Assembly: GCA_900471815.1 (NCBI GenBank)
Contig: UICE01000009.1
Coordinates: 62,001 to 126,000, forward strand
Reading direction: 5' to 3'
DNA length: 64,000 bases
DNA from: Hyphomicrobiales bacterium
GTDB lineage: Bacteria > Pseudomonadota > Alphaproteobacteria > Rhizobiales > Rhizobiaceae
Part shown: positions 10,407 through 17,707 of the stretch, one piece after another
Position numbering within the stretch: the stretch's first letter is position 1
How the letters are laid out: every line of letters begins with the position of its first letter
Notes under the pieces: model-generated
Told to the model about the DNA's origin: nothing
The model's input: only the letters and a program-made list of their open reading frames with translations
Databases searched by the model: none
Translations under genes and position numbers: made by a program

Positions 10407-11333
10407 TCAGCCAGCCAGTTTTTCAATCTCGCCCTCGGTATTTTCTACTGCCTTCCATCCCGTGGATTGCAACAGCATTGAACTGGCAACAAGGTCGCCG
10501 TTCAACGTGGCCCAACGATCGCGCTGCCCCGTGATACGTGCCGCAATATCCATGATCCAGACAGGACATGTGAACAATGAGGGGTTTCTTTTGACACCCC
10601 GACGCAGGGCGACAAGTATCTGCGCAACTGTGACCGGGCTACTATCGGCGACGATGAAGGTTCCGCCATCGGTTTTTGGTTGATTGAGGCAATGAATTAC
10701 AGCGTCACAAAGTGACGAGCGATGAACAAGAGACCTTTTGCCGGCGAGGGATTTGAATGGAAGCGGGATCGGCAATGCCGCTAGTTTTATCAAAGCCGCC
10801 AGATTGCCCTTTACACCGGCACCGTAAACCAGGACTGGCCGCAATATCGTATAGTTTCGGCGGGGCATGAATTTGACTATGTCGATTTCTGCGTGTCGTT
10901 TCGCCCGCCCGTAATCGTCAGTGGGCTGTGGATCATCTGATTCAAGCACGACACCCTGAGCAATATTGGCGCATTGCGCCCTTATTGATGACATGAAAAT
11001 GAACTTGCCTGTAATGGCTTTATCCGCGGCCTTCGCCAGTCTGGCTGGAAGAACATGGTTTACTGCATTGTATATTTCAGCGCCATTTTCCAACCTTGTA
11101 TGCGCAATGGCTGCCAGATGAACCACATGATCGACGCCATCCAGAATAGTCTCGAAAGCGGCGTCGGGCTCATCATGAACTGGCAAACGAACAGTTTTTA
11201 CTCCGGCAACGACACCCGTTGCTCCGTCTCTCACAGCGGCAACCACCCGATATCCCGATGCCAGCAAAAGCGGAACAAGCTCAGTTCCGACAAAGCCCGT
11301 GGCCCCGGTAACAAGAATAGTAGCCGAAGCCAT
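10407..11333 (-). CDS. NAD-dependent epimerase/dehydratase (extended SDR)
   Basis: 308 residues from the ATG at 11333, chosen because GAAAGGG lies about 9 bases upstream; two further ATGs lie 3 and 6 codons earlier. The N-terminal Rossmann motif is VTGATGFVGTELV, and the catalytic region has SSIRAQ and YGRAKRHAE (YxxxK). It resembles the nucleoside-diphosphate-sugar epimerases annotated as UDP-glucose 4-epimerase-like or NAD(P)H-binding, which often act in polysaccharide synthesis; the substrate is not predictable. It stands alone between ppx/gppA and a divergent cluster of small stress-type genes. Confidence 0.82.
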   Translation of the reverse strand: MASATILVTGATGFVGTELVPLLLASGYRVVAAVRDGATGVVAGVKTVRLPVHDEPDAAFETILDGVDHVVHLAAIAHTRLENGAEIYNAVNHVLPARLAKAADKAITGKFIFMSSIRAQCANIAQGVVLESDDPQPTDDYGRAKRHAEIDIVKFMPRRNYTILRPVLVYGAGVKGNLAALIKLAALPIPLPFKSLAGKRSLVHRSSLCDAVIHCLNQPKTDGGTFIVADSSPVTVAQILVALRRGVKRNPSLFTCPVWIMDIAARITGQRDRWATLNGDLVASSMLLQSTGWKAVENTEGEIEKLAG

Positions 11334-11424
11334 GTGATTCATCCCTTTCAAGAACTCCTATTAAGAGCAAAATAGAACGAGCAATAGAAGTCAGTAATTT
11401 TAACTCATGTTCCAATACCTCACC

Positions 11425-11449
11425 GGAACAAATGATTTTCAATCACGTT
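11425..11449 (+). promoter_or_regulatory. EcfG-type general stress promoter match
   Basis: GGAAC at 11425-11429 and CGTT at 11446-11449 are separated by exactly 16 bases. This matches the GGAAC-N16/17-CGTT consensus of EcfG/RpoE2-type sigma factors that run the alphaproteobacterial general stress response. The first downstream reading frame with a plausible start begins at 11567, so the leader would be about 110 nt. Confidence 0.6.
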
Positions 11450-11463
11450 GTACGAGGCCAAAT

Positions 11464-11485
11464 ATCAAAAGGCAGTGCTTTTGAT
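11464..11485 (+). other. Perfect 8-bp hairpin downstream of the EcfG-type promoter
   Basis: ATCAAAAG and CTTTTGAT flank a 6-base loop. The element lies about 10 bases past the predicted transcription start, inside the long leader of the 58-residue gene. It may be a leader structure, an operator, or part of a small RNA. No terminator U-run follows. Confidence 0.3.
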
Positions 11486-11566
11486 CCTGAAGATTGACAG
11501 ATGTTCTGATTGATAATTCGCGCATAAGTTGTATTAGACCATTGTCACAATTTTGAGACGAATCCC

Positions 11567-11743
11567 ATGCTTGATAATGACCAGCAGCCAGTACAATTAA
11601 CTGGATTATTGTTCTTGGCTGCAATCGCTGTGATATTTTTAATCATTGTATGGCTAATTGGTTCGACTTTTGTTCGGTCTGAAACTCCGCCGGCTCCGCA
11701 AAGCTGGAACAAGTCTGGCGTAGTGGGCGTTATCATAGGCTGA
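11567..11743 (+). CDS. 58-residue single-pass membrane microprotein
   Basis: ATG at 11567, TGA at 11741-11743. A short polar N-terminus (MLDNDQQPVQ) is followed by one hydrophobic helix, about residues 13-32 (LLFLAAIAVIFLIIVWLIG), then a Pro-rich polar tail and a hydrophobic end GVVGVIIG. No family is recognised. No strong Shine-Dalgarno precedes the ATG, which weakens the call. In favour: an EcfG-type promoter upstream and a second gene of the same kind directly downstream. Possible roles, inferred only from size and topology, are modulation of a membrane complex or stress adaptation. Confidence 0.5.
   Translation: MLDNDQQPVQLTGLLFLAAIAVIFLIIVWLIGSTFVRSETPPAPQSWNKSGVVGVIIG
11706..11731 (+). 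promoter_or_regulatory. Second EcfG-type promoter match
   Basis: GGAAC at 11706-11710 and CGTT at 11728-11731 are separated by 17 bases, again matching the general stress response consensus. The element overlaps the last codons of the 58-residue frame. It would start transcription near 11738, about 60 nt before the 27-residue gene at 11800. Confidence 0.5.
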
Positions 11744-11799
11744 ACGCTCCGCATCGGGTTAAGCGCATGCTCCCGGCGCGGCTAGGCAGGAGATCGAAA

Positions 11800-11883
11800 A
11801 TGTACTCACGAACAGCCAATTTTTGGTTCAATTTTGCAATATTTGCTGTGTTTATTGCACTGCTGCTTATGCTCAATCCGTAA
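11800..11883 (+). CDS. 27-residue hydrophobic microprotein
   Basis: ATG at 11800, TAA at 11881-11883, with a good ribosome binding site AGGAGA about 5 bases upstream. The product is a polar N-terminus (MYSRTANFW) followed by an uninterrupted hydrophobic stretch (FAIFAVFIALLLML) ending NP, a minimal single transmembrane helix. It resembles the small membrane proteins often found in stress regulons, but no named family is recognised. An EcfG-type promoter match lies about 70 bases upstream. Confidence 0.55.
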   Translation: MYSRTANFWFNFAIFAVFIALLLMLNP

Positions 11884-12094
11884 GAATATTCCAAAATTGA
11901 GCAAATAAGAGCGGCAGGGCTGCCGCAATCAAAAACTGAGCCCGTGACACGCCCGAATTAAACCTCTAAGCTTCTGTATTGTAAATCGTCTTTTGGCCAG
12001 GCTTGGCTTTTCGCGGCGTCAGAGGTTTCGGCCGCCAATTCATTCCAAACGACTGATTCCGTGAAGTATCCTGGTATAACCGGTAGGAGGCACC

Positions 12095-12235
12095 ATGGCC
12101 AAGGGTCAGCAACGCAGCAACAAAGAAACGCGCAAGCCAAAAAAGGAAAAGGTCGCAGCGAAAGCAGAAGTTCCTTTTAGCTCGATGATGAAAAAGGCAG
12201 AGGCAACCACGCCTAAGGGCAAGCCGAAAGCTTGA
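12095..12235 (+). CDS. 46-residue basic hypothetical protein
   Basis: ATG at 12095 with a strong Shine-Dalgarno (TAGGAGG, 5 bases spacing). The protein is almost entirely Lys/Arg/Gln/Ala (MAKGQQRSNKETRKPKKEK... ending KGKPKA), predicted unstructured, with a single short hydrophobic island VPFSSM. Similar Lys-rich proteins beginning MAKGQQRSN are, to my knowledge, widespread in proteobacteria and uncharacterised. The charge suggests nucleic-acid or ribosome binding, by inference only. A large stem-loop follows 8 bases after the stop. Confidence 0.7.
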   Translation: MAKGQQRSNKETRKPKKEKVAAKAEVPFSSMMKKAEATTPKGKPKA

Positions 12236-12243
12236 ATCAATAT

Positions 12244-12280
12244 GTGCCGGCCAACATGGCAAACCATGTTCCGGCACGTT
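12244..12280 (+). terminator. Stem-loop after the basic small gene
   Basis: GTGCCGG pairs with CCGGCAC and, after a 2-base bulge, AACATGG pairs with CCATGTT around a CAAA loop: 14 base pairs in all. Only a weak T-rich stretch (GTTCTCATTTTG) follows, so terminator strength is uncertain. Confidence 0.5.
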
Positions 12281-12306
12281 CTCATTTTGTGGAACAAAAA
12301 GAGAAC
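12278..12306 (+). promoter_or_regulatory. LexA-type SOS box within a 29-bp dyad
   Basis: GAAC-N7-GAAC at 12292-12306 equals the alphaproteobacterial LexA box (GTTC-N7-GTTC read on the other strand). It forms the right half of a near-perfect dyad whose arms GTTCTC/GAGAAC and TTTTGT/ACAAAA are interrupted by one mismatch, with a 3-base centre. It lies 55 bases before the start of the 65-residue gene. Confidence 0.55.
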
Positions 12307-12361
12307 AAAATCCTTTTCAAATATGTTCGGTTGTGGCAGTATTTTTGGAAAGGAGATTCCT

Positions 12362-12559
12362 ATGAACGCCATCTTGAGACAACCAGAAGATGAAATTGAT
12401 GAAGCTCTCGCTTATCATCAGGGTGATGCAAGGGCGACCGTGGCTGCTCTTTTAGCCGAACGCGACTTTCTTTTGCGCGAAATCGAATATGCAGCTTTGG
12501 CAATGTCATATGGTTTCGCCCGGGGATGGCGGCCGTCCGGTCAAAAGATTGTAAGATAG
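12362..12559 (+). CDS. 65-residue hypothetical protein, candidate SOS gene
   Basis: ATG at 12362 preceded by AAAGGAG with good spacing; the frame is open further upstream but that part lacks coding character. The product is acidic at the N-terminus (EDEIDEALAYHQGD), then helical (ARATVAALLAERDFLLREIEYAALAMSYG) and ends in a basic tail RGWRPSGQKIVR. The pattern looks like a small helical, possibly dimeric, protein. No named domain is recognised. The LexA-type box upstream suggests DNA-damage induction. Confidence 0.68.
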   Translation: MNAILRQPEDEIDEALAYHQGDARATVAALLAERDFLLREIEYAALAMSYGFARGWRPSGQKIVR

Positions 12560-12609
12560 ACTTGGCAGCCGTCGCGTGTCATTATTGTAAGCTAACAATG
12601 TGAGACACG

Positions 12610-12882
12610 ATGAAACATAGTCCAAAACAATTGCCCGAAGTCGGTGTGCGCCCGAAGCGGGTGCTCAGCCCCTCAGAGCAGAAAAGTCTGGCTACCACAG
12701 CTGCCGCCTCCGCCATCATCAATGATGAGACCAATAAGTGGGAGAGCAAGACAGCCCGGCTAAAAGCGCTTCGTCTTGCGAAAGAAGCTGCCGACGAAGC
12801 CGAACTTGCGGCGCAACCGCCAAAAGCAGCGCCTAAATCCAAAGCCAAGGCGAAAGTCTCCCGGGCGACAAAAGCCAAGTAG
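12610..12882 (+). CDS. 90-residue hypothetical protein with Lys/Ala-rich tail
   Basis: ATG at 12610; the upstream bases TGAGACACG give only a weak ribosome site. An N-terminal segment (about 1-40) with KQLPEVGVRPKRVLSPSEQ precedes a central helix of alternating charges (KTARLKALRLAKEAADEAELAAQ) and a C-terminal Pro/Lys/Ala tail (PKAAPKSKAKAKVSR) like those of nucleoid-associated or RNA-binding proteins. No domain is recognised. It is the last of the small genes before the cold-shock gene. Confidence 0.7.
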   Translation: MKHSPKQLPEVGVRPKRVLSPSEQKSLATTAAASAIINDETNKWESKTARLKALRLAKEAADEAELAAQPPKAAPKSKAKAKVSRATKAK

Positions 12883-13208
12883 TTACTGCCTGCCAGAGCA
12901 CCTCAAGGCCGAGACTGAAGGAGCTATTTGTGATTTTCTGCACGCAGAAATCGAGAAATAGTTTTCAGTTAAAATTCTTATGTGCTAATTGATATATTAG
13001 GCTTGGCAAAGTCTTTATATTTATTTCTGGCGGTCCGCATTGACGAAACAGGTGCTTCGCCTTATATGTGTGATATCGGTATTTGGTAGTTAGTTAACAG
13101 TTTTATTGCGTCTCAGGCGCTCTGAAAGATCCTTCTTCAAAAATCGAGCTAAAAACTGCATGGCGCGTCGTGCCCTGTATTAAGATATTTCCATTGAAAG
13201 GGTTCATC
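12883..13208 (+). other. Intergenic region and long leader of the cold-shock gene
   Basis: 326 bases without a gene. An imperfect hairpin (TTTCTGC/GCAGAAA) lies near 12935-12950 after the 90-residue gene. An AT-rich stretch follows, then a strong promoter and a leader of about 134 nt with two small GC stems (near 13109-13121 and 13161-13173). GAAAGG lies before the cold-shock ATG. Confidence 0.6.
13040..13068 (+). promoter_or_regulatory. Housekeeping-type promoter of the cold-shock gene
   Basis: TTGACG at 13040-13045 and TATATG at 13063-13068 are separated by 17 bases. The predicted start near 13075 leaves an unusually long 5' untranslated region of about 134 nt, as is common for cold-shock genes whose leaders refold with temperature. 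Confidence 0.65.
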
Positions 13209-13418
13209 ATGAGCACTGGAACAGTAAAGTGGTTCAATTCCACAAAGGGCTTCGGCTTCATTCAACCTGATGACGGTTCGGCAGACGTGTTCGTTCACAT
13301 CTCCGCAGTTGAGCGCGCTGGTATGCGCAGCCTCAATGACGGTCAGAAGATCAGCTTCGAATTGGTCCGTGACAACAAGTCCGGCAAGATGACTGCTGAT
13401 CAGCTTCAGGCTGGTTGA
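13209..13418 (+). CDS. CspA-family cold-shock protein
   Basis: 69 residues from the ATG at 13209 (GAAAGGG upstream), the usual length of the family. Both RNA-binding motifs are present: RNP1 KGFGFI and RNP2 VFVHIS, on the OB-fold beginning [14 protein letters not shown]. It binds single-stranded RNA/DNA and acts as an RNA chaperone in the cytoplasm. The long leader suggests post-transcriptional control. A terminator hairpin lies 66 bases downstream. Which csp paralogue this is cannot be told. Confidence 0.96.
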   Translation: MSTGTVKWFNSTKGFGFIQPDDGSADVFVHISAVERAGMRSLNDGQKISFELVRDNKSGKMTADQLQAG

Positions 13419-13834
13419 TTATAATTCGTCTTCGCGGTCTTTGACCACGGATGTACTGGCACTGATAGCAAAGATGAATTTGAGAAGGTCGGGTTTTCCC
13501 GGCCTTTTATTTTGCCTGGATTTCTGGCGGGCTTATAGCCACGGTCGGCAGACTTTGTTCAACCGTCATTGCCTCACGCAGAATTTGCGGTCACATCCGC
13601 GATGGACAGGTTTATGAACCCAAGCGTCTCGCCAGCTTTGCACCGTGTTGCCCCACTTCAACGCGCTTGACGCCGCAAACTCTGGGCATCCTGGGAAAAG
13701 GCGGCATTCTCCATGACATTTCAGCGCAAGCACCAAGAAAACACTGGAAAGACTGCGTTCTAACCCACAAGGTACGATTCGGTTTGACAGCCTGCTTTTC
13801 GCGGCTGATGTGTGGTTCGAAGGAGTTCCCATTC
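13419..13834. other. Intergenic region between csp and dadA
   Basis: 416 bases. It holds the csp terminator at 13485-13512. Near the right end is a perfect -35 hexamer TTGACA (13784-13789) with only a poor -10 candidate 17 bases on. The dadA frame is open through part of this region, but that translation shows no dehydrogenase similarity and lacks a ribosome site. Nothing else is recognised. Confidence 0.5.
13485..13512 (+). terminator. Intrinsic terminator after the cold-shock gene
   Basis: AAGGTCGGG and CCCGGCCTT form a 9-bp stem with one G-U pair around a TTTT loop, followed by TTATTTTG. Confidence 0.8.
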
Positions 13835-15091
13835 ATGAAAGTTCTCGTCCTTGGCAGTGGCGTCGTCGGTGTCACGTCGGCCTGGTATCTTGCGCAGGCA
13901 GGACATGAAGTTGTGGTGGTGGATCGCCAATCGGGACCCGCACAGGAAACCAGCTTTGCCAATGCCGGAGAAATTTCACCGGGATATTCATCACCTTGGG
14001 CAGGTCCCGGTGTCCCGGTAAAAGCCATCAAATGGATGCTGATGCATTTTGGCCCGCTCGTCGTGCGGCCGAAATTCGATCCCTACATGGCGTTATGGCT
14101 GGCAAAAATGCTGCGCAACTGCACATCTGCACGCTATGCGCGCAATAAGGCTCGGATGGTGCCTGTTGCAGAATATAGCCGCGATAGTCTCAAGGCGCTA
14201 CGCGAAGAAACCGGCATCACCTATGATGAGCGCACGCAAGGGACGCTGCAGCTTTTCCGCACCCAGAGCCAATATGATGGCACCGGCGGTGATATTGATG
14301 TTCTGAAGCAGTTTGGCGTGCCTTATAATCTGCTTGACCCAGAAGGCTGCATTGCAGCCGAGCCCGCATTGGCCAATGTGCGCGGAAAGTTTGTCGGCGG
14401 CTTGCAATTGCCTGGCGACGAAACGGGTGATTGCCAGATGTTTACCGAAAAGCTGGCGGCGCGTTGTGCCGAAGCGGGTGTGACCTTCCGGTTCAACACG
14501 ACGATCACGTCCATTAATACGAGCACGAACAAGATCGCCAGTGTTTCGACGGAAACAGAAGAACTGACCGCTGATGCCTATGTGATCGCGTTTGGCAGCT
14601 ACTCTCCCTTCCTGCTACGTCGCATCGGGGTGCATATTCCCGTCTATCCGGTGAAAGGCTATTCCATTACCGTTCCGATCACCGATCCTGCTGGCGCGCC
14701 GGTTTCGACCGTCATGGATGAAAGCTACAAGGTTGCAATCACTCGCCTTGGTGATCGTATTCGCGTCGGCGGCACTGCTGAGATTTCCGGCTATGACCTG
14801 ACATTGCGCGAAGCACGCCGGGGAACATTGGCTCATTCGGTCGGCGATCTGTTCCCCAAGGGCGGCGATATTTCAAAAGCAAGTTTCTGGACGGGCCTGC
14901 GCCCAATGACGCCCGATGGCCCGCCAATCATCGGCGGCGGGACAAAATATTCCAATCTTTATCTCAATACCGGCCATGGGACGCTAGGATGGACCATGGC
15001 ATGCGGGTCGGGCCGCGTTCTCGCCGATCTGGTATCTGGCAAATCCCCGGATGTCGACCCATCGCCACTTAACATCAGCCGCTACGGCTGA
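13835..15091 (+). CDS. dadA: D-amino acid dehydrogenase small-subunit family (DadA)
   Basis: 418 residues from the ATG at 13835, preceded by AAGGAGTT; FAD-binding begins directly ([21 protein letters not shown]), which fixes the start. An FAD-dependent membrane-associated enzyme that oxidises D-amino acids (notably D-alanine) to 2-oxo acids and feeds electrons to quinones. Typical features are [21 protein letters not shown] near the N-terminus and the C-terminal [12 protein letters not shown] and [16 protein letters not shown]. No alanine racemase gene (dadX) or lrp-type regulator lies beside it, so the E. coli dadAX layout is not kept. Its stop codon lies inside a 13-bp inverted repeat. Confidence 0.93.
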   Translation: MKVLVLGSGVVGVTSAWYLAQAGHEVVVVDRQSGPAQETSFANAGEISPGYSSPWAGPGVPVKAIKWMLMHFGPLVVRPKFDPYMALWLAKMLRNCTSARYARNKARMVPVAEYSRDSLKALREETGITYDERTQGTLQLFRTQSQYDGTGGDIDVLKQFGVPYNLLDPEGCIAAEPALANVRGKFVGGLQLPGDETGDCQMFTEKLAARCAEAGVTFRFNTTITSINTSTNKIASVSTETEELTADAYVIAFGSYSPFLLRRIGVHIPVYPVKGYSITVPITDPAGAPVSTVMDESYKVAITRLGDRIRVGGTAEISGYDLTLREARRGTLAHSVGDLFPKGGDISKASFWTGLRPMTPDGPPIIGGGTKYSNLYLNTGHGTLGWTMACGSGRVLADLVSGKSPDVDPSPLNISRYG

Positions 15092-15098
15092 TGTTAAG
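15068..15098. repeat. 13-bp perfect inverted repeat over the dadA stop codon
   Basis: CTTAACATCAGCC at 15068-15080 and GGCTGATGTTAAG at 15086-15098 flank a 5-base centre. The right arm contains the TGA stop of dadA. No T-run follows, so it is not a classical terminator. Confidence 0.7.
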
Positions 15099-15247
15099 AC
15101 CACGTTCAATCCGCACTAAGTGCTTTAAAACATTACAAATTGTTTAGGTTCACATTCAGTTTTCGTTCATCTCGCCAGAGATACAACCATTGCGTGTCTG
15201 AATAATCATGGTCTTTCCCAAACCATGCAGCTCACGAGGAAACGAAA

Positions 15248-15583
15248 ATGAAAAAAATCGCTCTGGCAGCAATTGCCATATCACTTCTAGCCACGCCCGC
15301 AGCTTTCGCCCAGCAGCGACACGACCAAGGTCGCCATTACGACCAGCAACGCGAACATGTCGTCAAAAAGCGCATCGTTACCAAGAAGGTCGTTGTGAAG
15401 AAAACACGCTGGTCGCGCGGTCATGCACTACCGTCAAGCTATCGTCGCAACGTGGTGCGCGACTATCATCGCTATCACCTGCGGACCCCGCCACGTGGTT
15501 ATCACTGGGTAAGAGCTGACGATAATTACGTGCTGATCGGCATCACATCCGGCATCATTTCGGCGCTGGTTCAAGCCCGATAA
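15248..15583 (+). CDS. RcnB-family periplasmic protein
   Basis: 111 residues with a Sec signal peptide (KKIALAAIAISLLATPAAFA). The mature part is His/Arg/Tyr-rich (QQRHDQGRHYDQQ), then repeats VVKK motifs, and ends in the RcnB-like core YHRYHLRTPPRGYHWVRADDNYVLI. RcnB of E. coli is a periplasmic factor affecting nickel/cobalt efflux, but most homologues, often present in several copies in Brucellaceae, have no assigned metal or partner. GAGGAAA precedes the ATG. It stands alone and ends at a bidirectional terminator shared with pbpC. Confidence 0.85.
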   Translation: MKKIALAAIAISLLATPAAFAQQRHDQGRHYDQQREHVVKKRIVTKKVVVKKTRWSRGHALPSSYRRNVVRDYHRYHLRTPPRGYHWVRADDNYVLIGITSGIISALVQAR

Positions 15584-15590
15584 ACAGAAG

Positions 15591-15625
15591 ACTGAAAAGC
15601 GGCGACCTCCAGCGCCGCTTTTTCA
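15591..15625 (+). terminator. Bidirectional terminator between rcnB-like gene and pbpC
   Basis: ACTGAAAAGCGGCG pairs with CGCCGCTTTTTCAGT (one bulged base) around an 8-base loop. The A-rich and T-rich flanks let it serve both converging genes. Confidence 0.85.
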
Positions 15626-17707
15626 GTCTATGAAAACGCGAACAGTAGCCGCCCGCCCCATCGAATCGACAACCGTCAAAGTCGAATATCCTCCACCATC
15701 CGGCGTCCATTGATTGACCCGTCTGCGCGACATATCCGGCAAAGGCTTGCCATTGGCCAGCCAACGGAACGGCGCTCTGCCGCCTTGCAGCTTCAATATG
15801 AGCGGGTTTATCTGGCCTCCGTGCTTGGCACCAAGATCGACTCGCGCACCTTCCGGTGGATAAATTATCTGCGGCGCGGGTTCCCGTGTTGAAGAGGCGA
15901 GAAGCCCGCTTGGCGTCATGGAAAACCGGCGTTGACTTATGGGCAATTCCGCCTGTGCAACTCGCGCTGCTCCAGCCGGTGCACGGGCCAAAGGCGTTAT
16001 TGCAATGCCGGATTTGGCAAAACCCTCAAACAGGATAGGCGCTGCGGAGGCGAACCCTGTTATGCCCGGGACAGCCCCATTATCCGGCCGCCCTACCCAA
16101 ACACCAAGTACATAAGCCCCATCAAAGCCCACTGACCAAGCGTCACGATAACCATAGCTTGTACCAGTCTTGTACGCGATGCCACGCTGGCCCGCGCCCA
16201 AAGGCGGCATGACGCCGGACAGGATATCGGCAATATGCCAGGCAGCGACAGGTTCAAGCAAAGGCTCACCCTCAATGACCGCGGGCTTTTCCCGGATACC
16301 GTCCCCTAACTGTACTGGCCTGCCCTGATTGGCCAGCGCAGCATAGAGCTGGACAAGATCTTTCAACGTCGTACCGACGCCGCCAAGTCCAATTGCTAAT
16401 CCGGGGGCCTCATTGGCTGGCAGAACCGGACGCACGTCAGCGCGGCGGAAACGAACCATCAAACGCGTTGGCCCAACCACATCGAGCAGACGCACCGCTG
16501 GCACATTCAGCGACAATTGCAATGCCTGCCTGACGCTGACATCACCTTGATAGCTCATATCGAAATTGCGCGGCCGATAGCCGAAAAAGTCTGTGGGACG
16601 ATCTTCAATCATCGTTTCCTGGCTGACCAGACCATCTTCAAAGGCAAGCCCATAAATGAAGGGCTTCAGCGTCGATCCCGGCGAACGATTGATGCGCGTC
16701 ATATCTATCCAGCCCGAACGGCTGGCATTAAAATAATCGGCGGAACCAACTTCTCCAACGATTTCGCCAGTGCGGGCATCAGCCATCACCATGGCGACAG
16801 ACAGTTTCGGACCGAGCTTCACAGCTGCATCACGCGCAACAGTTTCCAGTCCTTCCTGAACCTTACGGCGCAGGGTGGTCTGATGACGTTTGACTTGCGG
16901 TTCTTTTTTTGCGGCAGCTTCGGCAAGGTGAGCTGCAAGGGCGGGGAGTTGCAGACGGCGGGAGGAGACGGGGATCAAGCCTGCGCGTTCAGCCTCGCCC
17001 TCCCCGACAATTTTTTCCACCGCCATGCGTTTGAGAACGCGTTCTCGCGCATTGGTCGCCGCACCAGCATTACGGTCTGGCCTTCGCTTTTCCGGTAATT
17101 GCGGCAGAGCAACCAGCAATGCTGCTTCCGAAACGCTCAAGCGACGTGGTTCCTTGCCGAAATAGCTCAAGCTTGCCGCGCGAACGCCTTCAAGATTACC
17201 TCCGTAAGGAGCGCGCGTCAGATAGAGATCGAGAATCTGCGATTTGCTTAAGCGGCGCTCGATCTGCAACGCCCGCACGACTTGCTGAAACTTTGCCGTG
17301 AGCGACCGGCCTTCCCGAGGCTCGATAAGCCGGGCAACCTGCATTGATAAGGTAGACGCACCAGAGACGATGCGTCCATTAGTGACCAGCTGGAAGGCAG
17401 CCCGTCCCAAGGCCAGAGGATCAACGCCCCGATGGTCCATGAATCGCTGATCCTCATAGGCAATCAGCATGCGCACAAATTGCGGGTCAACATCCTTGGT
17501 TTTTGTACCCAGTCGCCACCGGCCTTCAGTAGTTGCAAAGGCACGCAACAACTGGCCATCCGCGTCAACCACTTCAGTTGAGACCTCGCGCGCTTTTTCA
17601 AGAGGCGGCGGGAACGCATGATCCGCCGCGTCGAGTCCAAAGGCCAACAGGGTCGCCAACACAAGATTGGCAGAAACGCCGATGCAGAATGTCCGCCACG
17701 TAAGCAT
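15623..17707 (-). CDS. pbpC: Penicillin-binding protein 1C (bifunctional class A PBP)
   Basis: 694 residues. One N-terminal membrane anchor is followed by the GT51 glycosyltransferase domain (EDQRFMDHRGVDPLALGRA; GRIVSGASTLSMQVARL) and the transpeptidase with catalytic Ser345 in SPGSTLKPF, SLN, and YKTGTSYGYRDAWS. A short beta-rich BiPBP_C domain ends the protein (GGYSTLTVVDSMGRAATV). It polymerises and may cross-link peptidoglycan in the periplasm; PBP1c is generally dispensable. Its ATG overlaps the stop of the alpha-2-macroglobulin gene by one base (TAATG), so translation is coupled. Confidence 0.95.
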   Translation of the reverse strand: MLTWRTFCIGVSANLVLATLLAFGLDAADHAFPPPLEKAREVSTEVVDADGQLLRAFATTEGRWRLGTKTKDVDPQFVRMLIAYEDQRFMDHRGVDPLALGRAAFQLVTNGRIVSGASTLSMQVARLIEPREGRSLTAKFQQVVRALQIERRLSKSQILDLYLTRAPYGGNLEGVRAASLSYFGKEPRRLSVSEAALLVALPQLPEKRRPDRNAGAATNARERVLKRMAVEKIVGEGEAERAGLIPVSSRRLQLPALAAHLAEAAAKKEPQVKRHQTTLRRKVQEGLETVARDAAVKLGPKLSVAMVMADARTGEIVGEVGSADYFNASRSGWIDMTRINRSPGSTLKPFIYGLAFEDGLVSQETMIEDRPTDFFGYRPRNFDMSYQGDVSVRQALQLSLNVPAVRLLDVVGPTRLMVRFRRADVRPVLPANEAPGLAIGLGGVGTTLKDLVQLYAALANQGRPVQLGDGIREKPAVIEGEPLLEPVAAWHIADILSGVMPPLGAGQRGIAYKTGTSYGYRDAWSVGFDGAYVLGVWVGRPDNGAVPGITGFASAAPILFEGFAKSGIAITPLARAPAGAARVAQAELPISQRRFSMTPSGLLASSTREPAPQIIYPPEGARVDLGAKHGGQINPLILKLQGGRAPFRWLANGKPLPDMSRRRVNQWTPDGGGYSTLTVVDSMGRAATVRVFID

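Noticed and set aside
11911-11926. GCGGCAG/CTGCCGC hairpin as terminator of the 27-codon gene
   Set aside because: Stem is good but followed by ATCAAAAAC on the plus strand with no T-run; function undecided.
13667-13834. Upstream extension of dadA to an earlier ATG
   Set aside because: The added residues have no dehydrogenase similarity, while ATG 13835 has AAGGAGTT and starts exactly at the FAD motif.
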